Assembly: GCA_021108035.1 (NCBI GenBank)
Contig: JAIORQ010000101.1
Span: 1 to 47,898 of the forward strand
Reading direction: 5' to 3'
DNA length: 47,898 nt
From: Bacteroidales bacterium
Lineage (GTDB): Bacteria > Bacteroidota > Bacteroidia > Bacteroidales > JAADGE01
In this document: in pieces, positions 8,374 through 17,600 of the stretch
How the letters are laid out: each line of letters begins with the position of its first letter
Position numbering within the stretch: position 1 is the first letter of the stretch
Made by a program: the position numbers and the translations under genes
Notes under the pieces: generated by a model
Database searches by the model: none
Told to the model about the DNA's origin: nothing
The model's input: only the letters and a program-made list of their open reading frames with translations

Positions 8374-8997
8374 TTAAAGTTCGATTTCAAGATCGTCGGG
8401 AAGTTCATTTATATCATTTTCAACAGGTAAAATATATTCAGCAAAAATCGGTTTTGTTTTTTTCAGTTCGTTTATAAATTCTCCTGTAATATCACTTTTA
8501 TTAAATATTGCTTGAAAGTTGCTCTCAAATTGTTCCCACATCTCATTCGGTACTGATGTAAAAGCACCGCGATCGGGAATTATTTTTACTTGTTTTTCAA
8601 ATACTGAAACATAAATCAACACGCCTATTTTTTCATTAGTAAATCGGATACCTCCTTTTTGAAAAATAGCTCTGCCGTATATATCAACATTTTTTTTCAT
8701 TCTTTTTTTGCTCACAAACAATCTTTTAAAAGGCTTTAAAATTTCTGTAATAAAATATGCCAAAATAAATGAAATAAAAGTGAGAACCCATATCAAATAC
8801 GGATCGAATTCCATCGGTGAAAACATAAAAAACGAAGAAACAATAAACATTAATGCAACAGCTGCCCACATTGATATGTCCCGGTATGTTCCTGAATTTG
8901 CTCTGAATATTGATACTATCTCAACCAATGAATTATTCTCAATATCTTCAATAGTTTTGTATAGTTTTGATTTAAAATTGTCATTAAATCTTTTCAT
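8374..8997 (-). CDS. TPM-domain membrane protein
   Basis: A 207-residue protein with two membrane helices (about 45-62 and 67-87). The C-terminal half has the core of the TPM domain (TLP18.3/Psb32/MOLO-1): GIRFTNEKIGVLIYVSVFE, then IIPDRGAF. An atypical feature is that the helices precede the TPM core and no signal peptide is present, so the TPM part probably faces the cytosol. It is the first gene of a two-gene unit with the Tim44-like protein. Confidence 0.7.
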   Translation of the reverse strand: MKRFNDNFKSKLYKTIEDIENNSLVEIVSIFRANSGTYRDISMWAAVALMFIVSSFFMFSPMEFDPYLIWVLTFISFILAYFITEILKPFKRLFVSKKRMKKNVDIYGRAIFQKGGIRFTNEKIGVLIYVSVFEKQVKIIPDRGAFTSVPNEMWEQFESNFQAIFNKSDITGEFINELKKTKPIFAEYILPVENDINELPDDLEIEL

Positions 8998-9101
8998 CAG
9001 TAAATATTTATATTAATTAAATTTGAGTTTCTAAATTTATAAATATTTCATCAAACATAAAAACTTCACGAAAAAAAATTCGTATAAACTTTAAAACTTT
9101 A

Positions 9102-9109
9102 TAACTTTG
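9102..9109 (+). promoter_or_regulatory. Putative -7 box of gmk
   Basis: TAACTTTG matches the TAnnTTTG consensus and lies 81 bp before the gmk start, implying a leader of about 75 nt. No clear -33 element is seen. Confidence 0.4.
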
Positions 9110-9190
9110 AGCATCGAACAAATACATAAGATCTCAATGAAATCAGCATTTTTCAGGAGACTTCATAACAATTTGTCTAATACCTAAAAT

Positions 9191-9760
9191 ATGAAAGGTA
9201 AATTAATTGTATTTTCAGCTCCGTCAGGTTCGGGTAAAACGACTATAGTAAAGGCATTATTAAAAAGGAAAGAATTTAAATTTGAGTTTTCAGTTTCAGC
9301 AACAAGCAGAAATAAAAGGGAAAAAGAAAAAAACGGTATTGATTATTATTTTTTATCTGTTGCAGATTTTAAGAAAAAAATTAAGGGAAATGCTTTTGTT
9401 GAATGGGAAGAAGTTTATGCAAATCAATTTTACGGAACCTTACATTCAGAAGTTGAGAGGATTAGAAATAATGAAAATAACGTGATATTTGATATAGATG
9501 TTGCAGGAGGATTAAATATCAAAAAAAAATACAAAGATGAATGTTTGACTGTTTTTATAATGACTCCTTCAATTGAAGAATTGGAAAAGAGATTGAAAAA
9601 AAGAGGAACTGAAACAGAAGCAAGCTTAAAAAAAAGAATTTCCAAAGCAAAATACGAAATGACTTTTTCAAAAGATTTCGGTATTATTATAATAAATGAT
9701 AAATTAGAAACAGCAATTGAAGAAACAATAAATAATGTCAGAGAGTTTCTTACCTCATAA
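9191..9760 (+). CDS. gmk: Guanylate kinase
   Basis: Essential cytosolic enzyme that phosphorylates GMP to GDP with ATP. The P-loop APSGSGKTT is at residues 10-18. The GMP-binding segment follows with SATSRNKREKEKNGIDYYF (36-54; the family has SATTRxxRxxExxGxxYxF), and then FVEWEEVYANQFYGT. FDIDVAGGLNIKK matches the second nucleotide region, and the RLKKRGTET stretch is the lid. The 189-residue length is standard. The ATG is 10 bp after a TAA and no better start exists. Confidence 0.97.
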   Translation: MKGKLIVFSAPSGSGKTTIVKALLKRKEFKFEFSVSATSRNKREKEKNGIDYYFLSVADFKKKIKGNAFVEWEEVYANQFYGTLHSEVERIRNNENNVIFDIDVAGGLNIKKKYKDECLTVFIMTPSIEELEKRLKKRGTETEASLKKRISKAKYEMTFSKDFGIIIINDKLETAIEETINNVREFLTS

Positions 9761-9835
9761 CAGAAGAAACCATAAGACACTACTTATCGCAGCAAAGCTG
9801 AAAACAAAAATTGTATTTGCTTAAAACAGATTGAA

Positions 9836-10080
9836 TTAGCCTGCATTATTCATAAAAATTTAAAAAAAACAGTTATTTTGCAGATTATCATACTTTTACA
9901 GTTTTTTCATATAAAAACTGAATTTTTTAAATTTTTACCAAAGGCACATTATAATTTTGCCGTCTGTCTTTCCTGCGAACAGGAAAGAATGTTGCAAACC
10001 TTTCGCAGTATTAATATACAGCTTCAAGGTTTGATGCCTCAATTACAACAAAATTTTAATGTGTGCATAATGCAGGTTAG
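9836..10080. mobile_element. MITE-like element A (245 bp), non-coding
   Basis: An 18-bp sequence at 9836-9853 (TTAGCCTGCATTATTCAT) is mirrored in inverted orientation at 10063-10080 with 14 of 18 matches. The same terminal sequence, with 15 of 18 matches, begins element B at 11305. The interior holds no plausible gene. It contains a hairpin at 9899-9920 followed by a T-run and a small hairpin CTTTCCTG-CGAA-CAGGAAAG at 9968-9987. It fills most of the gap between gmk and the thioredoxin-like gene. The miniature transposable element reading is inference from the ends; no target-site duplication was identified with confidence. Confidence 0.45.
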
Positions 10081-10123
10081 ATTGGTAAAAAGACACCATA
10101 AAGCATTTTAACAGTAAAAAAAA

Positions 10124-11173
10124 ATGAAAAATATATTTATCTTAAATTTTGTGATACTAATTACTTTAAATATAAATGCACAAAAATCAGCTCCGGATTT
10201 TAAAGCAACTGATATTTACGGACATCTTCACCACTTATCTGTTGATTATTTAGATAATGATAAATATGTTTTTATTGACTTTTTTACTGTCCCCTGTGTT
10301 TCTTGCCAAGTACTTGCACCAAAAATTGATACTGTTTTCAGAGAATTCGGCTGTAATTACGGTGAAATAATCTTTTTAGGAATTGATAAATTTGGTTATG
10401 ATGAAAGTATTTGGAATTTTACACGTGATTACAGTATGACTTTCCCGGCAATCAGCGGAGAAGACGGAGGAGGCAGCGGAATATTTGACATTTACGATAT
10501 TGGATATACACCATACAAAATTATTATTGCACCAAACGGAGAAATTGTTACAGATAATTTAACTGTAAATTCTGCTGCTCAACTCAGAGACTCGCTAACT
10601 GCAATGAGATTGAGCCAACAACAATGCAAAGGAAATGATTTTTTATTTTATTCAATTATATCTGAAACAGATTCTGTTGTTGCTGATATTGATTATGAAA
10701 ACCAATCAATTGATATTAATCTACCCATAGGAACAGATATCACAAATCTCATATCGACTTTTGTAAATGCCGTGAATTCAACAATTGAGATTGACGGTGA
10801 AGAACAAATAAGCGGAGAAACTGTATTAGATTTTTCAAGCGGAGCTTTAGTTTATCAAATAACTTCAGAAGAAGGCATTAGTGCAGATTGGACTGTTAAT
10901 GTTCATCTTACAGCTGCAATTGATTATATTAATGCCGGTATTGAAATATACCCGAATCCTTCAAAAGGAATTTTTTCGATTGATCTTCCCAATATTAATA
11001 ACAAATACTGTAAATTAATTATAACTGATATTACAGGAAAACAAGTTTACAGAACTGATGTTTCTTCCGGCAATATAAATATTGACATTTCAAATAAACC
11101 AACAGGAATTTATATGTTGAATTTATATATTGACAATACTGTTATCAGTAAAAAAATAATAAAGACCGGTTAG
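10124..11173 (+). CDS. Secreted thioredoxin-like protein with T9SS sorting domain
   Basis: A 349-residue exported protein in three parts. After a signal peptide ending at NINAQ (residue 20) comes a TlpA/redoxin-type thioredoxin domain (about 22-165) with the redox motif CVSC at Cys58 and Cys61 and a YTPYKII cis-Pro region. A beta-sandwich (about 172-262) follows that resembles DUF5018 or bacterial Ig-like domains, ending YQITSEEG...WTVNV. The last 75 residues are a T9SS type A sorting domain: IEIYPNPSKGIFSI, then ITDITGKQVY and GIYMLNLYIDNTVISKKIIK. The protein is therefore predicted to cross the outer membrane and be anchored or released outside, an uncommon place for a thioredoxin fold. It is flanked by MITE-like elements A and B. 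Confidence 0.85.
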   Translation: MKNIFILNFVILITLNINAQKSAPDFKATDIYGHLHHLSVDYLDNDKYVFIDFFTVPCVSCQVLAPKIDTVFREFGCNYGEIIFLGIDKFGYDESIWNFTRDYSMTFPAISGEDGGGSGIFDIYDIGYTPYKIIIAPNGEIVTDNLTVNSAAQLRDSLTAMRLSQQQCKGNDFLFYSIISETDSVVADIDYENQSIDINLPIGTDITNLISTFVNAVNSTIEIDGEEQISGETVLDFSSGALVYQITSEEGISADWTVNVHLTAAIDYINAGIEIYPNPSKGIFSIDLPNINNKYCKLIITDITGKQVYRTDVSSGNINIDISNKPTGIYMLNLYIDNTVISKKIIKTG

Positions 11174-11226
11174 TATTAAAATAAGTTTTTTAGTAATTTC
11201 TTTAAAACAACAAGTTTAAAAGCCTG

Positions 11227-11245
11227 CCCCGCACTTGTTTCGGGG
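11227..11245. repeat. Short GC-rich hairpin in intergenic repeat
   Basis: CCCCG at 11227-11231 pairs with CGGGG at 11241-11245 around GCACTTGTTT-like sequence (outer loop 9 nt). It is much richer in GC than its surroundings and is embedded in AGTTTAAA-type sequence, the same context as the palindrome at 6723-6748. It may be a dispersed palindromic repeat and a weak terminator for the upstream T9SS gene. Confidence 0.4.
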
Positions 11246-11304
11246 TTCAAAGAGTTTAAAGTAATGAAGAATATTTAAACAATCTGTAACACGCAACTCT
11301 GAAC

Positions 11305-11532
11305 TTAACCCGCATTATTCACCACTTCAATATTGTAATGCCGCTAACATTCTGTCTGCCAACCTAATATGTGTATATACACAATAAAACTACATACTCA
11401 AATTTGGGTGTCGCTTGCAATTATCTTTGTGCATATGCTTCGTTGCAAAACCCTTGAAATATAAAAGATATGTCTGCGGGTTTCGACGCCTCGCATCTAC
11501 ACAAAGCTAATCGCATGAATTATGCGGGTTAA
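11305..11532. mobile_element. MITE-like element B (228 bp), non-coding
   Basis: Terminal inverted repeats of 18 bp at 11305-11322 (TTAACCCGCATTATTCAC) and 11515-11532 match at 16 of 18 positions. The left end matches the left end of element A at 15 of 18. The interior (11323-11514) has no open reading frame of note and is less AT-rich than its surroundings. It lies 29 bp downstream of the radical SAM gene stop, in the gap between convergent genes. A mobile origin is inferred from the paired ends and the related copy nearby. Confidence 0.5.
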
Positions 11533-11561
11533 ACAGATTTATAAATATAAACGGCATACTT

Positions 11562-12515
11562 TCACAACAGATTAACCAAGCCAATACTGTTTGCATATTC
11601 TTTTGCTTTTATATAATCCGAATAATCCAAACTTTTCGAAATTTCTTTGATTGTAAATGCCTCGCCTTCCGGTCTGTATTGCGGCATAATATTTATATAT
11701 GTTTCGGGAGAAATTTTTTCGGCAATAAAATCTAAAACCTGTTCAGTCCCGGAAAAATTATTCGGCATTATTAAATGTCTTATTAACAAACCTTTCAGTG
11801 CAATACCTTTTTCATTAATCAATAATTTTCCGGTTTGCCTGTGCATTTCTAAAATTGAAGATTTTGCATTTTCAACATAATCGGGAGCATTACAAGTTAA
11901 TTCGGCAACTTTATTATCAAAAAATTTCATATCAGGCATATAAATGTCAATTATACCATCTAAAAGTTCAATAGTTTCAATACTGTCATAAGCACTTGTA
12001 TTATATACTAAAGGAATATTCAATCCTTTCTCAATTGCAATTTTCAGAGCTTTAAGGATATGAGGAACAACATGAGTAGGTGTAACAAAATTAATATTAT
12101 GACATCCTCTTTCTTGTAATGAGACCATAATACCTGCTAATTGCTCATTATTTATTTCAACTCCCCTGCCCTCGCGGCTAATATCGAAGTTTTGGCAGAA
12201 ATTACACAGCAAATTGCAATTTGAAAAAAATATAGTTCCTGAACCAAACTTCCCGACCAAAGGAGCTTCTTCTCCGAAATGAGGACCATAACTCGCTAAT
12301 ATTGCTTTTTCCCCGGTATTACAAACTCCGGTTTCATTATTATTCCGGTTTACTTTACATTTGCGAGGACAGATATCACAAGAGTTTAATCTTCCGGAAA
12401 ATACATCAATAAGTTCTTGTAATGTTCCGTTTATATATGCTTTGATATATTGAGGTTCATATTGTTTCATGGCTTTTAGGAAACTTAAGTTATCTCCTTT
12501 ATTCCTTAATTTCAA
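11562..12515 (-). CDS. PflX-like radical SAM protein
   Basis: Radical S-adenosylmethionine protein of the PflX/COG1313 group, related to pyruvate-formate-lyase activating enzymes but of unknown substrate. The 4Fe-4S cluster motif CxxxCxxC is at Cys100, Cys104 and Cys107 (FFSNCNLLCNFCQN). Before it is a second cysteine set, Cys46, Cys49, Cys53 and Cys65 (CDICPRKC...GVC), typical of this subfamily. Downstream are NFVTPTHVV and IDIYMPDMKF, conserved in the barrel. It is the third gene of a minus-strand operon, starting 14 bp after the GDPD gene. An internal ATG at 12470 (MKQYEPQY) is an alternative start closer to family alignments. Confidence 0.88.
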   Translation of the reverse strand: MKLRNKGDNLSFLKAMKQYEPQYIKAYINGTLQELIDVFSGRLNSCDICPRKCKVNRNNNETGVCNTGEKAILASYGPHFGEEAPLVGKFGSGTIFFSNCNLLCNFCQNFDISREGRGVEINNEQLAGIMVSLQERGCHNINFVTPTHVVPHILKALKIAIEKGLNIPLVYNTSAYDSIETIELLDGIIDIYMPDMKFFDNKVAELTCNAPDYVENAKSSILEMHRQTGKLLINEKGIALKGLLIRHLIMPNNFSGTEQVLDFIAEKISPETYINIMPQYRPEGEAFTIKEISKSLDYSDYIKAKEYANSIGLVNLL

Positions 12516-12529
12516 TTTTACTATTTCAA

Positions 12530-13381
12530 TTATTCAAAATAATTAAGATTATCAGTTTGAATATAATCAGGATTGACAGATAATGCTTCATTTATATCAT
12601 CTTCTGAATTCACCGTCCAAAGTTGTATCTTTAAGCCCTTCTTCCTTATTAATTGAATATGTTCAATGCTTATTTCTTCTTTAAATTTATACTTAAATGA
12701 TATTCCCGAATATCCGGATTCCAGAGTTAATTGCATTGCTCTCTCAAAGTCACCAAAAGCCGTAAGATAACATTCAATACCGGTACTGTTTCTTTTTATA
12801 TAATTTAAAAAAGTAGCTGTCTCTGATTCAACCATCACACGATTTTGAAGGTTATATTCTTCTGTTAATTTTATAATCTCATCTGCAATAACATTCATTA
12901 TACCCAAAACATCAGCACTTGTAACAGCACAAGGAGACCATGCTTTTACATCCAGAGATATAAATTTATTCGGGTAAGAACTCATTAATATAAAAATATC
13001 TTCTAATTTTGAATAGTTGAATAAGTCTCCGTTACAAGAATCTAATTCTACAATTTGATTATCGTAAACTTCAGGAAAACAATCATAGAAAACACCTCCG
13101 CAATCAGGTAAGTCAGCATCATGTGATAACCATAATGTCCTGTCTTTACTTATTTGAATATCTACTTCAATTCCGTCAACAACAGAGAATCCGTACATTG
13201 CTGCATCAAGAGAATTTTCTTGATAAGGAGAAGTGTCACCTCCGCCGGCTTTATGTGCAAGAATTAAAGTTTTGACTTCCAAATAATCTTTATCCGGATA
13301 ATATTTTATTTTATTACATGAGTTGAAAGTAAATAAAATTATTATCGAAAATATTAAAAGGTATTTTAAGCTCATATTCAT
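12530..13381 (-). CDS. Glycerophosphodiester phosphodiesterase-like lipoprotein
   Basis: A GDPD-family TIM-barrel, predicted to hydrolyse glycerophosphodiesters, attached to the envelope by a lipoprotein signal (FNSC, Cys22). The active-site elements are present: His43 in LAHKAGGG, EN at 55-56, GIEVDIQ with Glu72 and Asp74, and LSHD with His87. The usual HR pair is HK here (Lys44), which is a conservative but notable change. The C-terminus has the expected IQLWTVN...DYIQTDN strands. Its start overlaps the end of the upstream gene by 4 bp (ATGA), so translation is probably coupled. Confidence 0.88.
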   Translation of the reverse strand: MNMSLKYLLIFSIIILFTFNSCNKIKYYPDKDYLEVKTLILAHKAGGGDTSPYQENSLDAAMYGFSVVDGIEVDIQISKDRTLWLSHDADLPDCGGVFYDCFPEVYDNQIVELDSCNGDLFNYSKLEDIFILMSSYPNKFISLDVKAWSPCAVTSADVLGIMNVIADEIIKLTEEYNLQNRVMVESETATFLNYIKRNSTGIECYLTAFGDFERAMQLTLESGYSGISFKYKFKEEISIEHIQLIRKKGLKIQLWTVNSEDDINEALSVNPDYIQTDNLNYFE

Positions 13382-13887
13382 AAAATAAATAAAATTCTAA
13401 AATTCGGCATTACATGATAAGGCCATCCAACTTCTTTAAATGTCTTTCGTTCGTTAAATAAAACAATATTAAATGCCGGTCCGACATCAAACGACATAGT
13501 AATTTTCTTACAAATAGTAAATCTTCTGCTGAATGACGGAATTAGTGAAACAGCCCTCCATAAATACAATTCATCCTCAAGTTGCCATAAAACAAGTCTA
13601 TTACTTATATGCCACTTGAACTTATCTGATTTATTCTTTCGATTTCTTAATACAGCATAATTATAAGCATAAGTTAAAGAAAAACTTTCTTGGTTTTTAT
13701 TTATTAACCTGTCATAACCACCGGATAAACTCATTGAGTGTATATCATTCTTTAAATGAAATTCAGTACCAATGTTATATCCTTCATAAAAACCATATCC
13801 AAAGAAAAAATCAAACTTTGAAGTGAGTTGACCATTCCCCGGATGATAAGTCTGAAGAAATATTATTGAAAGTATTACAAGTTTCAT
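13378..13887 (-). CDS. Secreted beta-barrel-like protein, function unknown
   Basis: A 169-residue protein with a short N-terminal hydrophobic signal and mature part rich in alternating strands with aromatic ends (FDFFFGYGFYEGYNIGTEF, HSMSLSGGYDRL, SFSLTYAYNYAV, KITMSFDVGPAFNIVLF). This suggests an outer-membrane barrel. It ends close to the C-terminal strand FRILFIL. It is the first gene of the three-gene unit with GDPD and the PflX-like protein, with which it overlaps by 4 bp. No family name can be assigned. Confidence 0.65.
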   Translation of the reverse strand: MKLVILSIIFLQTYHPGNGQLTSKFDFFFGYGFYEGYNIGTEFHLKNDIHSMSLSGGYDRLINKNQESFSLTYAYNYAVLRNRKNKSDKFKWHISNRLVLWQLEDELYLWRAVSLIPSFSRRFTICKKITMSFDVGPAFNIVLFNERKTFKEVGWPYHVMPNFRILFIL

Positions 13888-14191
13888 ATAAAGAATTCAG
13901 AATTATTAATCTCAAAATGAAGATGTTGAAATTCTGTATGCATTAAATCTCAACTTTTCTTTTGAAACAACCTTTTCAACAAAAAGCTTGCTATATTTCT
14001 TTCAAAGATATATAAAGGCGACTTTATTCCAAAATTTGTTTGAGTATATTCATATAAGAACAATCTTAAACAAAAAGAAGTACCGGTATTTTTGTTAATG
14101 ATTTTAAAATTTGAAAGTATATTCCCGTAATTTTGATATATTTATAACCGATAAATAAATCTTATTTTGTAAAAAAATCAAATAAAACATT
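13888..14191. other. Intergenic region between divergent genes
   Basis: About 300 bp between the start of the minus-strand barrel gene and the start of the plus-strand zinc-cluster gene. It must hold both promoters, but no exact TAnnTTTG box was found. TTATTTTG at about 14161-14168 is one mismatch away from a -7 box for the plus-strand gene. No hairpin or coding frame of note was seen. Confidence 0.4.
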
Positions 14192-14572
14192 ATGAAAGAG
14201 AAAACATGTCAAAGATGCAGAAAAAAGGTAAAATCCTATTCTTACGGAGATTATTGTGATACTTGTGCAAATGAAGTTTGGGACGGAGGTTTTAGTTCAA
14301 CTTCTCAACATGCCGAAGAAATATATGAAAAAGAAATAGAAGACCGTGAAGAAATTAACAGAAAATTAAACAAAAAAAACATTAATTACGAAGAAATTAA
14401 AGAATTAATGAAATATAAAAGAGGAAGATTAAGATGTGCAAAATGCAGGCATCTGCGGATTAATACCAAATATTTAAGTACTGTTAAAGAAAAAGGAATC
14501 TTTATTGAAAATCTGAAAAAGCCGTGTTCAAAATGCGGAATTGAAGAATTTTATATATATGAAAACAGATAA
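14192..14572 (+). CDS. Small protein with two four-cysteine zinc clusters
   Basis: A 126-residue cytosolic protein without signal or membrane helix. An N-terminal cluster has Cys6, Cys9, Cys22 and Cys25 (CQRC...CDTC). A charged helical spacer (about 40-75, rich in E and K) follows, then a C-terminal cluster with Cys82, Cys85, Cys112 and Cys115 (CAKC...CSKC). This layout suggests two zinc ribbons joined by a helix, as in nucleic-acid- or protein-binding adaptors. The family is not recognised. It stands 120 bp upstream of the first kinase on the same strand, and whether it belongs to that block is unknown. Confidence 0.65.
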   Translation: MKEKTCQRCRKKVKSYSYGDYCDTCANEVWDGGFSSTSQHAEEIYEKEIEDREEINRKLNKKNINYEEIKELMKYKRGRLRCAKCRHLRINTKYLSTVKEKGIFIENLKKPCSKCGIEEFYIYENR

Positions 14573-14692
14573 ATATTTATACTTTTACCTGTATTAAAAA
14601 AAATGTCAATCAAAATGAACAGAAAATCTTTGGTTTTAATTTTTTTTTTTATTATTTTTAGAATTATTTATAAAAATTTCCTTTGTTATCGA

Positions 14693-17600
14693 ATGAGAAA
14701 ACAAATACTCCATATTTTCTTTACTTTTATCTTAAGCATATATTTAAGTATTTCTCTGTATTCTCAAAATGAAACCGGCAACCCTTTTATTACGAATTAT
14801 TATGCTGAAGATTACAAAGGACATACACAAAACTTTTCAGTCATTCAAGATGAAAGAGGTTTATTATATTTTGCAAACGGAAACGGTATAATTGTTTATG
14901 ACGGTGATTCTTGGGAAATGATAAATATTCCGAAAGATTTGATGGTAAGAGATTTGGCAATTGACAGAAACGGCTTAATATACGCGGCAAGTAACAATGA
15001 ATTAGGTTATCTGCAACCTAATGATCAAGGTAAAACTAAATACATTTCTTTGAGAGATTCTGTAAATATTGAAGGTGATATTGGTATTATTCGGGAAATC
15101 ACACAAATAGATGAAAAAATATATTTCAGAAGTACAAACTACTTAATATGTTTGGATAAAAACGGTTTTAATCATTGGAAAGCAAAAACATCTTTTGATC
15201 TTATTTTTATATATAATAACGATATATATATATATGAAGAAAAAAACGGGCTTTTTATCCTTAAGAATGATGAGTTAATAATCGCACCCGGAGGTGAAGA
15301 AATTATTGGTTATACCTTTAAAACAGCCAATCAAATTGAAGATAAAATCGTTTTTATAAATAATAATTACGGTCTGTTTATCTATAAAGTTTTTGATCAA
15401 TCCGATGCCGAATTCAAACATCTTGACTGTGAAGCTAATGAATTTATAATAGAAAATAAAGTTTACAGATCCGAAGTTTATAATAATAAATTAATTACTG
15501 CAACAAATAACGGAGGATGTTTGTTAACAAATATATACGGAGAAATATTAAATATAATTAACATTGAATCCGGACTTCAATCTAACAATGTTAACGGAAT
15601 TTATATTGATAATTCAGAAAATCTTTGGTTAGCTTTAAATAAAGGTATTGCTAAATGTAATATTTCCTTGCCGATCACTTTTTGGAATGAAACCAACGGA
15701 CTGAAAGGTATCGTTCTGAATATTATTCGGTTTAATGATATTTTATATATTGCAACTCATCAAGGTGTTTATTATTTAAAAGAAAGAAAAGCTGTAAAAA
15801 TAAATGCTCAGGTATCTTCATCTTGGAATTTTTTAAAATATCATGACATTAAAAGTAATAATAATTATCTTCTTATCAGTACTCAAGAAGGTATATTCTC
15901 AATAAAAAAAGATAAGATTATTCAGCTTGCAAAAATTAATGGTGCTGTTACATTATATCAATCAAAATTACATCCTGAAATCGTGTATTTCGGAGCAACT
16001 AATGATATCGGCATATTAAAGTTTTCTGAAGGGGCATTTACATTTAAAGGAATGATACCGGGTACCGGAATAAGTGTAAGATCCATAAAAGAAGAAAAAA
16101 ACGGTGATATTTGGATCAGTTCATTCAGACATGATTTAATAAAACTCATACCTTCAGGTAATCCGTTGAACCCAAAAAAAATTATTAAATACAATACTAA
16201 TCACGGATTACCTTCTTTAAAAAACATATTAATTTATGAATTTAAAAATGAAACAGTTTTCGCCACTGAACAAGGTCTTTACAGATATAACAGCGAAACA
16301 AATTTATTCATACCTGAAGAAACCTTTAAAGACATCTTTTCCGGAAAACAAAAAGATATTTTTTCTTTTAATGAAACTGATTCCGGAAACGTATGGATAT
16401 CACAATTAAACAATAAAAAAGGATCTGTCGGATATGCTGCTCTGAACAGTAACGGTACTTATACTTGGAATTCAGAAATGTTTAATATAATTCCTGAAAT
16501 GATGGTACTTGCTATATATCCGGAAAAAGACGGATCCATATGGATTGGCGGTTCCGAAGGATTATTTCATTACGATCCTTCAATAGAAAAAAAATATAAC
16601 TCTTTAGTTAAAACATTCATCAGAAAAGTTATAATAAATTCAGATTCAATTATCTTTTACGGTAATTATTATGAAAATAAAGAAAATAAACACTATTTTT
16701 CATCTAAACAGAACGAGAACTTAATATTTAATTTATCCTTTAAATACAATTCAATAACTTTTCATTATGCAACTCCTGATTTTATTGATGAATCATCTAC
16801 AGAATACCAATTTTTTCTTGAAGGCTTTGACAATAATTGGTCTGACTGGTCATTAAATACAAAAAAAGAATATACTAACTTACCTGAGGGAAATTATATT
16901 TTTAAGGTAAAAGCAAAAAATATATACAGCATTATCAGTGAAACGACAAAATATAAGTTCACTGTTTATCCTCCGTGGTATCGAACAATTGCAGCATACG
17001 CAGCATATTTTGTATTATCTGTAATATTCATAGGGCTAATAGTCAGATTGAGCATAAAAAGATTAAAAAATCTGAATATTGAACTTGAAAGTCAGATAGA
17101 AAAACGCACATCAGAAATTAATATTCAAAAAGGAGAAATATTGGCACAATCAGATGAATTAGAAAGAAAAAATATTGAACTTAAAAAACACAGAAACCAA
17201 TTAGAACAACTTGTAAGAGAACGTACATCTGAACTGGTAACAGCAAAAGAAAAGGCAGAGGAATCAGATCGTTTAAAATCGGCATTTTTGGCAAATATGT
17301 CGCATGAGATTCGAACACCTATGAATGCAATAATGGGATTCTCAAATCTACTTAATGATAAAGAATTTGATAAAAAAAAGAGAAAAGAATTAATAGCATA
17401 TATTATTCGAGGCAGTAATACTCTTTTACATTTAATTAATGATATTATTGATATATCAAAAATTGAAGCAGGTCAATTAGAGATTATTAAAGAAAATTGT
17501 TTTATAAATATAATATTTGATGAATTGGTTAATATATATGAAGAAAAAAATATTTCAGATTTAAATAATAATATTGAATTAAAGTTTATCAAAAAAGAAG

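Noticed and set aside
9878-10111. Plus-strand frame of 77 codons between gmk and the thioredoxin gene
   Set aside because: It lies inside MITE-like element A, spans its hairpins, and has no signal, domain or codon pattern of a real gene.
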